Shown here one piece after another: positions 57,255-64,000 of a stretch of 64,000 nt of DNA; position 1 is the stretch's first letter; each line of letters opens with the position of its first letter. The stretch is from contig NZ_AIDW01000021.1 of the NCBI RefSeq assembly GCF_000251145.1, positions 1 to 64,000 of the forward strand. The letters are read 5' to 3'. The notes below the pieces were generated by a model, which saw nothing but the letters and a program-made list of their open reading frames with translations, did no database searches and was not told the origin of the DNA. The position numbers and the translations under genes were made by a program. Source of the DNA: Sphingomonas sp. PAMC 26621 (GTDB lineage Bacteria; Pseudomonadota; Alphaproteobacteria; Sphingomonadales; Sphingomonadaceae).

Positions 57255-58106
57255 GTGAGCGCCCCCGACATCTTCGACCGCACCGCCCGCCGCACCCGCC
57301 GCGACCGTGCCGCCCCCGACTTCACCGACTTCGATTTCATTCGTACGGTGATGATCGACGGGCTGGCCGAACGGCTTGCGACGGTGACGCGCGACTTTAC
57401 CGACATGCTCGACCTGGGCTGTTTTGATGCCGGCTTCCCCGCGCCACCCGGAGTGACGGTCACGCGGTGCGACGCTGGGGGCGTGTTCGCGCGGTCGGCG
57501 AACGGCGTCCAGGCCGACGAGGACATGCTGCCGTTCGCCTCGGAATCGTTCGACCTGGTCGTCTCCGCGGGTGTGCTCGACAGCGTCAACGACTTGCCCG
57601 GCGCGTTGTCGCTCGCGCGGCGGGTGCTGCGGCCCGACGGGCTGTTCCTCGCGGCATTCTGCGGGGCCGGCACCCTGTCGACGCTCCGCGCGACCTTGCG
57701 CGAGGTCGAGCGCGACCGCCCCGCCGCGCGGATCCACCCGCAGGTCGACGTACGCTCGGCGGGCGACCTGCTGATGCGTGCGGGGTTCGCCTTGCCCGTT
57801 GCGGATATCGAGCCGCTGACGGTGCGCTATTCGAGCATCGGCGGCCTGCTGCGCGACCTGCGCGGCATGGCGGCGACCAATATCCTGCGCGACCGCGTCC
57901 CGCTGCGCCGCGATACGCTCGCGCTGGCGGCGGAGGCCTTTGCGGCGCGCGCCGATCCGGACGGCAAGACCGCCGAGCGTTTCGATATCATCTATCTGAC
58001 GGGTTGGGCCCCTGCCCCGAGCCAGCCACAACCCGCGCGGCGCGGGAGCGGCACGCAGTCGCTCAAGACCGCGCTCGAACGGTTTCCCGAGCGCGACGCG
58101 GGTTGA
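57255..58106 (+). CDS. SAM-dependent methyltransferase, NDUFAF5/BioC-like
   Basis: 283 residues from a GTG start. SAM motif I is MLDLGCFDAGFP, a divergent form lacking the usual GxGxG; motif II appears as ADEDMLPFASESFDLVVSAGVLD and motif III as ARRVLRPDGLFLAAF. The N-terminal FDRTARRTRRDRAAPDF is typical of the alphaproteobacterial relatives of NDUFAF5, the mitochondrial complex I assembly factor that hydroxylates an arginine. The nuo genes are not visible. It is divergent from comF. Exact activity is inference. Confidence 0.83.
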   Translation: MSAPDIFDRTARRTRRDRAAPDFTDFDFIRTVMIDGLAERLATVTRDFTDMLDLGCFDAGFPAPPGVTVTRCDAGGVFARSANGVQADEDMLPFASESFDLVVSAGVLDSVNDLPGALSLARRVLRPDGLFLAAFCGAGTLSTLRATLREVERDRPAARIHPQVDVRSAGDLLMRAGFALPVADIEPLTVRYSSIGGLLRDLRGMAATNILRDRVPLRRDTLALAAEAFAARADPDGKTAERFDIIYLTGWAPAPSQPQPARRGSGTQSLKTALERFPERDAG

Positions 58107-58136
58107 ACGACGGGGCTTGCTGCGGGATCGCTCGCG

Positions 58137-58526
58137 TCAAACGATCATCCCGTTGCCCGCGCCCTTGGCAAGCGTCCGCCCGATCGCGTCGAACAGCGAA
58201 TCCATCGCGACCGGCTTGAACAGGATGTCATCCGCGCCATCGGCCAGACACCGTTCGCGCAGATCGGCCGCGGTATCGGCGGTGAGAATAATGACCGGAA
58301 GCTGCGCCTTGGCATCGGCGCGCGCGCGGATCCGGCGCAACGCCTCGAACCCGTCCATCCCGGGCATGCGCAGATCGAGCAGGATGATGGCGTAATCATT
58401 GGCGTCGATCAGGTCGAGCCCGAGCTCGGCGCTTTCCGCCCCCGTCATCGTGGCGCCCGCAACATCGAGCATGTCTTTCACGACACGGCGGTTCATCGGG
58501 TCGTCTTCGATGAAAAGTATGTTCAT
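58137..58526 (-). CDS. Single-domain response regulator
   Basis: 129 residues, a lone receiver domain. The acidic pair is in FIEDDPMN, the phosphoacceptor is Asp51 in LLDLRMPGMDG and the late Lys is in ILFKPV. No output domain, so it acts by protein contact or as a phosphate relay. It lies 61 bases after the histidine kinase gene on the same strand and is its probable partner. The ATG is at 58526. Confidence 0.93.
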   Translation of the reverse strand: MNILFIEDDPMNRRVVKDMLDVAGATMTGAESAELGLDLIDANDYAIILLDLRMPGMDGFEALRRIRARADAKAQLPVIILTADTAADLRERCLADGADDILFKPVAMDSLFDAIGRTLAKGAGNGMIV

Positions 58527-58587
58527 CGGTTCACCCCGAGACGCTTGGAAAAGGCGATACAGCCGACATTGTTGACCCTCTATCGGG

Positions 58588-61038
58588 TCATGCCGCCTGC
58601 GAGACAAGCCCGGAAATTGGGGATTTTGCAGTTCTTATTTCGTCAAACAACTGATCTGCCAATGCGGTTCCGGCAATCGGCTTAGCGATGACGAGCGCAA
58701 TTCCCGCAGTCGCGAAGCGGACGTGATCCTGCGCGGTCGGGGTCGTCCAGAGCAACGCGCAGGGCACCGCGAGCTCGCCGACCCGGGCGAGCGCGGCTGC
58801 CTCATCGGGCATCGCGCGGATCGTCGCTTCGTCGATCAGAAGCCGCGTGACGCCGCCTTGCGCGATCCGGTCGATCGCCTGGTCGATCGACGACGTGACC
58901 GCCACCGCGCTCGCCCGCGGCTCGATAACTGCCCGCAACATACTCCGGGATATGGGATTTCTGTCGACGATCAACAGTGTGTCGCCACTCTGCTCGGTCA
59001 TCGGCAAGGCGGCCTCGGGGCCGTTCGCGCGGACCAGCGGCAGCCGCACCGTAAAGGTCGACCCCTGCCCGGGGACGCTCGCGACCGCGATGTCGCCGTG
59101 CATCGCTCGCGCCAGATTGCGACAGATCGCAAGCCCCAGACCAGTCCCCCCGAACTTGCGCGTGGTACCGGCATCCACCTGCCGAAACGATTCGAAGATC
59201 AGGTCGAGCTTGTCCGCGGGGATCCCGATCCCGCTGTCGGCGACCGAAAGCGCAAGCCACTCGCCTTCGGCCACCGCGCGCAGCGTGACGGTGCCCTGTT
59301 CGGTGAATTTCAGCGCGTTGGAGAGGAGATTGAACGCAATCTGCCGCAACCGAGCCGAATCGCCGACCACGAACGGCGGGCAATCCGCGAGGTCGAGCAC
59401 GAACCGCACCCCGCGCGCGCGCGACTGGTCTTCCCACAGGCGGGAGACCTCGGTCAGCGTGGTGCGCAGATCGAACGGCACCGCCTCGATCGTCAGGTTG
59501 CCCGTCTCCATCTTGGCGACGTCGAGAATGTCGTCGACCAGCGCGCGCATCGTGACGCCAGCGCCATGGACCACGGTGATTCGCTCGCGCACCGCCGGAT
59601 CGATCGCGCGGTCCGCCAGCATGACCTGCGTCATGCCGAGGATGCCGTTGAGCGGGGTGCGGATTTCGTGGCTCGTCGTCGCGAGGAATTCGGTCTTCGC
59701 GGCGAGCGCTTTGGCGAGCGCCGCGTTGGTCTCGGCAAGGTCGAGGTTGGCGGCGCGGACCTCGTTGCGGCTGCGCCGGATGGTGACCAACCCGAAGGTG
59801 AGCAGCCCGACGATGATCCCCGACGCGATCGCCAGACCGCCAATGATCGTCCGCTGCGTACGGGCACGGAGCTTCGCATCGTCGATATCGCGCTGGAGCT
59901 GCGCGCGCCGCAGCTTTTCGATCTTGAGCTCCTGGCTCGCAAAGTCGAACCGCGCGGCAGCAAGCGCGGTATTGGCGGAAGCGGCAAGCGTCGAAGTTTT
60001 GTCGTCGAGCGCCTTGAGCGCCTCGAGATGCGTCAGCGCCTGTCCCTCATTTCCGGCCGCCTTGAAGATGTCATAGGCGATCTGATGGCCTTCGCGCAGA
60101 TCAAGGGCGGAGACGTTGGGATCCGGTGTGTCGAAGAATCGAGCGATCAAGGTCGTGGCTTTGTCGATCCGTCCGTCCAAACGGGCTGACCAGGCCATCA
60201 AAGCGATGAAGGGACTTTGATTGGAAAGATTGCCATCTCCAGCAATCAACATCCCCGCGGCAATCGATCGGTTGGCTGCGGAGATGTTTCGCTCGAGAAG
60301 AAATCCGCGCGCGATATTGCGAAGCGTCCTGGCCTGGAGAACCGGACTCTTAATCTGCCTTGCAATAAGCAAGGCCCGCCGAAATTCCGCTTGGGCGTCT
60401 CCGAAACGCTTCAACTCTTGAAGGGCAACCGCGCTGTTGCTGGATACCGAAAACAGCAGCTGCGGGTCACCGGAGTATATGTCTCTAGATTGCCGAAGAT
60501 ATTTTAGCGCCGCCTCATAGTCTTTTGCTTCCTCATAAAGCATACCAATGCTGATGATAGCAATCGCTTCGCTACGAACCTCACCAATTTTTTGAAAAAC
60601 GCGGTAGGCTTGCTGATAGGACTGTAGAGCCGCAGCGACCTCTGCAGTTTGCGTCTTCAGCGCTCCTCGCGAAAGCAATAAGTCCCCGACAAGTTTACTC
60701 GTCGTCTTTTGCTGATCGACCCGCCGAAGCGCTTTATCGATTTTCGGGCCAGCCTGCTCGATTTTATTCATACGTAGATAGGCTTCACCCTGAAGCCATT
60801 CTGCCGTTGCGATCGAAGTCGTCCGCTGGCTCGTTTCTACATCGTATGCAGCACGCTCGGCGAGTTTCGCCTCGGCAAGGGCCTTCGCAGGGTCTCCAAG
60901 CATTGCCGCTCTGGCCGCGCCAACTCTCTCATCAAAGGCCGTTAAAGCCCCCGCAAACGCGGTCGCGCTTCCGAGCACTGCCGCAAGGCACAGTACGACA
61001 AGTGCAATTGCGCGCCTGCTCGCCCTGCCACGCACCAT
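58588..61038 (-). CDS. Histidine kinase with TPR sensor and degenerate receiver
   Basis: 816 residues from the ATG at 61038. A signal anchor (about 10-30) leads to TPR-like repeats (about 60-330) that would lie in the periplasm, a transmembrane helix near 397-419, a HisKA domain with His457 in TTSHEIRTPLNG, and an HATPase domain with N box NLLSNALKFTEQG and G boxes DSGIGIP and GTGLGLAICRNL. The C-terminal 120 residues resemble a receiver (TLLIVDRNPISRSML) with a possible Asp in LLIDEA and Lys in IAKPI, but the acidic pocket is reduced. Partner response regulator follows; an EAL gene precedes. Confidence 0.9.
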   Translation of the reverse strand: MVRGRASRRAIALVVLCLAAVLGSATAFAGALTAFDERVGAARAAMLGDPAKALAEAKLAERAAYDVETSQRTTSIATAEWLQGEAYLRMNKIEQAGPKIDKALRRVDQQKTTSKLVGDLLLSRGALKTQTAEVAAALQSYQQAYRVFQKIGEVRSEAIAIISIGMLYEEAKDYEAALKYLRQSRDIYSGDPQLLFSVSSNSAVALQELKRFGDAQAEFRRALLIARQIKSPVLQARTLRNIARGFLLERNISAANRSIAAGMLIAGDGNLSNQSPFIALMAWSARLDGRIDKATTLIARFFDTPDPNVSALDLREGHQIAYDIFKAAGNEGQALTHLEALKALDDKTSTLAASANTALAAARFDFASQELKIEKLRRAQLQRDIDDAKLRARTQRTIIGGLAIASGIIVGLLTFGLVTIRRSRNEVRAANLDLAETNAALAKALAAKTEFLATTSHEIRTPLNGILGMTQVMLADRAIDPAVRERITVVHGAGVTMRALVDDILDVAKMETGNLTIEAVPFDLRTTLTEVSRLWEDQSRARGVRFVLDLADCPPFVVGDSARLRQIAFNLLSNALKFTEQGTVTLRAVAEGEWLALSVADSGIGIPADKLDLIFESFRQVDAGTTRKFGGTGLGLAICRNLARAMHGDIAVASVPGQGSTFTVRLPLVRANGPEAALPMTEQSGDTLLIVDRNPISRSMLRAVIEPRASAVAVTSSIDQAIDRIAQGGVTRLLIDEATIRAMPDEAAALARVGELAVPCALLWTTPTAQDHVRFATAGIALVIAKPIAGTALADQLFDEIRTAKSPISGLVSQAA

Positions 61039-61076
61039 GAAAGAAGCCACGTTCTCAGGGCCATCCCGCCGCAAGG

Positions 61077-62489
61077 CTACGCACTCTTCCAGAACGAAGC
61101 AGACTTACTGAACATCGGCTGCTTCGGGGCGGTCAACGCCGACATCGGATCGTTCCCGAGGAACTGCCGGAACGCGCCAAGCGACAGTGGTCGGCTGATC
61201 AGATACCCCTGGACGATATCGCAGCCCATTACCGACAATAATGCCAGTGCCGCCGGCGTCTCAACCCCTTCTGCGGTGACCTCCATTTCGAGTGCATGCG
61301 CCAGATCGATTGTCGAGCGGACAATCAGCGGGTCGCGGTTGCTGCTGGTGAGATCAAGGATGAACATCTTGTCGATCTTGAGCTCCTGGGCGGGGAGCTT
61401 CTTGAGATAGGCCAGCGAGGATAATCCAGCGCCGTAATCGTCGATCGCGATCGATATGCCGACGTCCGCGAGCGCCCGCAGGTTGGAGATCGCAACGTCG
61501 GGATGCCGAATTACTGCGGTTTCAGTAATCTCGAACCCGATCTTGGCACCCGATTCCCGGACACGCCTGCAGGCGGTCGCTACGAACAAGGAATCGCCGA
61601 GCAGTTGCCCCGAGATGTTGAGGAAAATCGTGAGATCCTGGCCATCGGACGCAAGCGCAACCTGATCCGCGATCACCTGTTCCAACGTCCACAGGGTCAA
61701 CGCGAGAATGTGGCCCGAATCCTCGGCGACCGTGATGAAATCCCCCGGGAGAATTAGCCCGCGTTCGGGATGCTGCCATCGGACAAGCGCTTCGGCACTA
61801 CTGATCTCCTGCCGCCGGATATGGATTTTCGGCTGATACTGCAGGAACATCTCGCCCGCTGCGATCGCGTGCGGCAGATCGCGGATCAACGCCAGGCGGT
61901 CGAGCGCGGGGGTTCCGACGGAGACATCGTGCAGCGCGATTCCCCCGGTGAGCAGCGAATCGCTCAACGCGGCTTCGGCCTCTTCGGCGAGTCGCATTGC
62001 ATCGGTATTGGGGCATGCGGTGGCGGCGGCACCAACCGCTACGACGAATTGATGAGCCTCGCCCTCGATGTCGAACGACGCTCTGCAGGCGTTCACAACC
62101 CGATCCAGGATCAACCGCAAGACATCGAGAGAACGCTCCCGGCAAACGAACTCGAGCGTCGCGCGTCCGGCCCGAGCGGCTTCTTCGAAACCGATTTCCG
62201 AACGCAGGCGATCGTACAGATCATGCACCAAACCGTCCGCGCGACGACAACCGAGATAGCGGCGCAATTGCACGAAATTGGTGATCTCCACGAGACACAG
62301 CATCTGCCACGGATGCTCGAGCGCCGGCACGACACCGTCGACAGCGTCGACAGTGGCCGATGACATAGGTCCCCAGCAACCTTGTGCGACCCGACGCGAC
62401 GAGGCGTCGCGATCACCCAAGGTCGCTGGATCGTTGCCGGTGTCGGGCGGCAGTGAGGGATGCGGAACGTGCGCCATCTGCGCAACCAT
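61077..62489 (-). CDS. EAL phosphodiesterase with degenerate GGDEF-like domain
   Basis: 470 residues. Residues 60-190 are a GGDEF-like domain without the GGDEF motif. The EAL domain (about 200-455) keeps SAEALVRW (Glu233), Asn291, Glu320, Asp350-Asp351 in DDYGAG, Lys371 in LKIDKMF and Glu407 in TAEGVE, the residues needed for metal binding and c-di-GMP hydrolysis. It is therefore probably an active phosphodiesterase. It lies 38 bases upstream of the histidine kinase, same strand. The start may be ATG 62489, 62477 or 62366. Confidence 0.91.
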   Translation of the reverse strand: MVAQMAHVPHPSLPPDTGNDPATLGDRDASSRRVAQGCWGPMSSATVDAVDGVVPALEHPWQMLCLVEITNFVQLRRYLGCRRADGLVHDLYDRLRSEIGFEEAARAGRATLEFVCRERSLDVLRLILDRVVNACRASFDIEGEAHQFVVAVGAAATACPNTDAMRLAEEAEAALSDSLLTGGIALHDVSVGTPALDRLALIRDLPHAIAAGEMFLQYQPKIHIRRQEISSAEALVRWQHPERGLILPGDFITVAEDSGHILALTLWTLEQVIADQVALASDGQDLTIFLNISGQLLGDSLFVATACRRVRESGAKIGFEITETAVIRHPDVAISNLRALADVGISIAIDDYGAGLSSLAYLKKLPAQELKIDKMFILDLTSSNRDPLIVRSTIDLAHALEMEVTAEGVETPAALALLSVMGCDIVQGYLISRPLSLGAFRQFLGNDPMSALTAPKQPMFSKSASFWKSA

Positions 62490-62553
62490 ATGCAGTGCGA
62501 TTGAAGGAACAGTTAACCGCTTCCTGCCGCAGCGCGACCTCGACGCAAGGCGT

Positions 62554-62583
62554 TTGCATTATGTTTAAGATTTCATTAATAAT
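62554..62583 (+). promoter_or_regulatory. Promoter candidate of the 17-residue peptide gene
   Basis: TTGCAT (62554-62559) and AATAAT (62578-62583) with an 18-base spacer, in an AT-rich patch in this GC-rich genome. AATAAT matches TATAAT in five of six positions. A start near 62590 gives about 30 bases of leader before the peptide ATG. Confidence 0.45.
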
Positions 62584-62620
62584 TTGCCGTGCTCGACTGA
62601 GCGCATAACGGAGGAAAGTC

Positions 62621-62674
62621 ATGATCACGTTCATCATCGGTCTCATCTACGGCGAACTCACGCGCCCCTGGTAA
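62621..62674 (+). CDS. Candidate 17-residue hydrophobic peptide
   Basis: ATG to TAA encodes MITFIIGLIYGELTRPW. The ribosome site is GGAGG with 6-base spacing to ATG, the strongest Shine-Dalgarno seen in this window. The peptide is a short hydrophobic helix with a polar tail, as in small membrane regulators or leader peptides. It lies in the 399-base gap between the EAL gene and argE, with a promoter candidate upstream and a nested hairpin 11 bases downstream. No homologue is known to me. Confidence 0.55.
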   Translation: MITFIIGLIYGELTRPW

Positions 62675-62684
62675 ATTCAGTTCG

Positions 62685-62746
62685 GTCGGTCCGGAGCTGC
62701 GTACTTACGATCAGCGTCACTGATCGCGCTGCGGCGACGGACCGAC
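62685..62746. ncRNA. Nested stem-loop downstream of the small peptide
   Basis: A 9-bp outer stem GTCGGTCCG (62685-62693) with CGGACCGAC (62738-62746) encloses a 7-bp inner hairpin CGATCAG/CTGATCG (62708-62714 and 62720-62726, loop CGTCA). No T-run follows, so it is not a plain terminator. It may be the 3' end of the peptide mRNA, a small RNA, or a protein-binding site on DNA. Confidence 0.5.
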
Positions 62747-62888
62747 ATTCAAGATGAATATCACGACTGATTAACGATCATAATCGAGCTCCACTAACCT
62801 GCTGCGCTTTCAACGGCATTACCGCCGAAACCGGTTTTTCTGATTACTTTGACCGTCTTGGCCAACTTTCAGACGCGTTTTCTTTCGT

Positions 62889-64000
62889 TTACCCCAACGT
62901 TTCCCCCAACCGCCGCATAAACGCCGCGCCGCGCTCGATCTGCGCGAGATCGATGAATTCATCCGCCTGGTGCGCCTGCTCGATCGAGCCCGGCCCGCAG
63001 ATGATCGTCGAGAACCCTGCCCGCTGAAACTGTCCCGCCTCCGCCGCATAGGCTGCGGCCCGGGTCGGGCCGTTGTCCCCGGCCAGCCGCCGCGCCAGCA
63101 CTTCCGCCGCGCCATCCCGCTCCGGCGCGAACGACGGAGTCGCCGAACGGCGAATCACCGACACCCCGGCATCCGCGAATTGCGCCTGCGCCGTGCGGTG
63201 AGCCGTTGCGCACGCGTCCAGAAATGGGACGATGATCGTGTCGGGATCCTGCCCCGGCGGCGTCCGCAGATCGAAGCTGAACGTGCATTCGCGCGCGAGG
63301 ATGTTGACCGCGGTTCCACCGTTGATCAGCCCGATCGTCAGCGTCGCGTGCGGCGGATGATAAGGCGAGTCCGGGTCGCCGTGCCGCGCCAGGTCCTCGC
63401 CGATCTGCCGCAGCCGTTCCATCAGACCGACGGCGATCATATTGGCGGAAAGACCGAGATGAGTTAGGCTCGAATGCGCTTCATGCCCGGTCACGGTGAC
63501 GCGCCAGGTCGAGATCCCCTTGTGCCCGCTGACCACCTCCATGCTGGTCGGTTCGCCGACGATCACCGCGAGCGGCGCGGGCAGATTGGTCACGAGCTTC
63601 TCGATCATCGACGGGGCCCCGATACAGCCGACTTCCTCGTCATAGGAGAAAGCGAGGTGGATCGGCCGCGCGCTGGTCCCCCGTGCGAACCCGGGGACCG
63701 ATGCCAGCGCGAGCGCGAGGAAGCCCTTCATGTCGCAGGTCCCGCGCCCGTACAGCCGCTCGCCCCGCCGGGTAAGCACGAACGGGTCGCTGCTCCACGC
63801 CTGCCCGTCGACCGGCACGACATCGGTATGCCCGGACAGGACGACCCCGCCCGCGACCGCCGGGCCGATGGTCGCATAGAGGTTGGCCTTGGTCCCCTCC
63901 GCATTCGCGACCCGACGACTGATCACGCCATGCCCGGCAAGGAAGGCTTCGACGTACTCGATCAGACGCAGGTTCGAATCCCGCGAGGTCGTGTCGAAAC
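62889..64000 (-). CDS. argE: Acetylornithine deacetylase (5' end beyond window)
   Basis: Zinc peptidase-family (M20) enzyme that removes the acetyl group from N-acetylornithine in arginine synthesis. Metal and active-site motifs are visible: LSGHTDVVPVDGQAW, YGRGTCDMKGF, FSYDEEVGCIGA and the late FSTIICGPGSIEQAHQADEF. The frame continues to the window edge with FDTTSRDSNLRLIEYVEAF, so the first residues are cut off; the GTG at 63926 is internal and not the start. Convergent gap of 214 bases to the small peptide gene. Confidence 0.9.
   Translation of the reverse strand, partial: FDTTSRDSNLRLIEYVEAFLAGHGVISRRVANAEGTKANLYATIGPAVAGGVVLSGHTDVVPVDGQAWSSDPFVLTRRGERLYGRGTCDMKGFLALALASVPGFARGTSARPIHLAFSYDEEVGCIGAPSMIEKLVTNLPAPLAVIVGEPTSMEVVSGHKGISTWRVTVTGHEAHSSLTHLGLSANMIAVGLMERLRQIGEDLARHGDPDSPYHPPHATLTIGLINGGTAVNILARECTFSFDLRTPPGQDPDTIIVPFLDACATAHRTAQAQFADAGVSVIRRSATPSFAPERDGAAEVLARRLAGDNGPTRAAAYAAEAGQFQRAGFSTIICGPGSIEQAHQADEFIDLAQIERGAAFMRRLGETLG

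Noticed and set aside
62889..63926. argE as a complete gene starting at GTG 63926
   Set aside because: The frame stays open to the window edge with typical ArgE N-terminal sequence, so the true start is outside.

Overview
The window looks like chromosome of a high-GC alphaproteobacterium of the order Sphingomonadales (Sphingomonas or a close relative). The protein families, the Tig-ClpP-ClpX-Lon-HU protease island, the DUF4893 and DUF1178 genes, an alphaproteobacterial-type LexA box and the GC-rich intergenic palindromes all fit. I see no phage, transposon, plasmid or CRISPR signature; coding density is high and composition even. Assignment is by recognition of families, not by database search.

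Layout. 1-3.1 kb: end of a type II secretion operon (gspC, gspD, leftward). 3.2-4.4 kb: a prolyl-4-hydroxylase-like oxygenase, tRNA-Val(CAC) and HU. 4.5-17.5 kb: protein quality control (lon, clpX, clpP, tig, all leftward, two with candidate sigma-32 promoters) interspersed with a MarR-GNAT fusion, an M1 peptidase, a small membrane methyltransferase, a DUF4893 lipoprotein and a large unknown membrane protein; tRNA-Leu(TAG) follows. 17.7-20.8 kb: two tiny overlapping acidic genes and a leftward trio of exported proteins including an M48 peptidase. 20.8-27.4 kb: gatC-gatA-(FkbH-like)-(FkbM-like)-gatB, the tRNA amidotransferase with two natural-product-like enzymes between its subunits. 27.6-34.7 kb: DUF3089 hydrolase, ruvX, NmrA/LysR pair, pyrB with an overlapping catalytically dead dihydroorotase, and a radical SAM gene behind a perfect GTTC-N7-GTTC SOS box.

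34.7-38.4 kb: an orphan ParA / small DNA-binding-like / SPOR-TPR operon facing a second SPOR protein. 38.5-40.3 kb: serB and miaA, divergent with overlapping 5' ends. 40.3-47.1 kb: branched-chain amino acid synthesis (ilvB, ilvN, ilvC, leuA), interrupted by YceI and BLUF genes; leuA has a leucine-rich leader peptide and alternative hairpins. 47.3-49.0 kb: folE, a pteridine-reductase-like SDR and folB. 49.2-54.8 kb: TonB-dependent receptor, DUF2945, SWIB protein, potassium channel, aldo/keto reductase, tRNA-Arg(CCT). 54.9-58.1 kb: DUF1178, nitrilase-family amidase, glutaredoxin, ComF, methyltransferase. 58.1-62.5 kb: response regulator, TPR histidine kinase and EAL phosphodiesterase. 62.6-62.75 kb: a candidate 17-residue peptide gene with a near-perfect Shine-Dalgarno followed by a nested RNA hairpin. 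The window ends inside argE.

The best candidates for something undescribed are the microprotein plus structured RNA at 62.55-62.75 kb, the FkbH/FkbM pair inside the gat cluster, the ParA-SPOR operon, and the leuA leader. Each is an inference from sequence alone.
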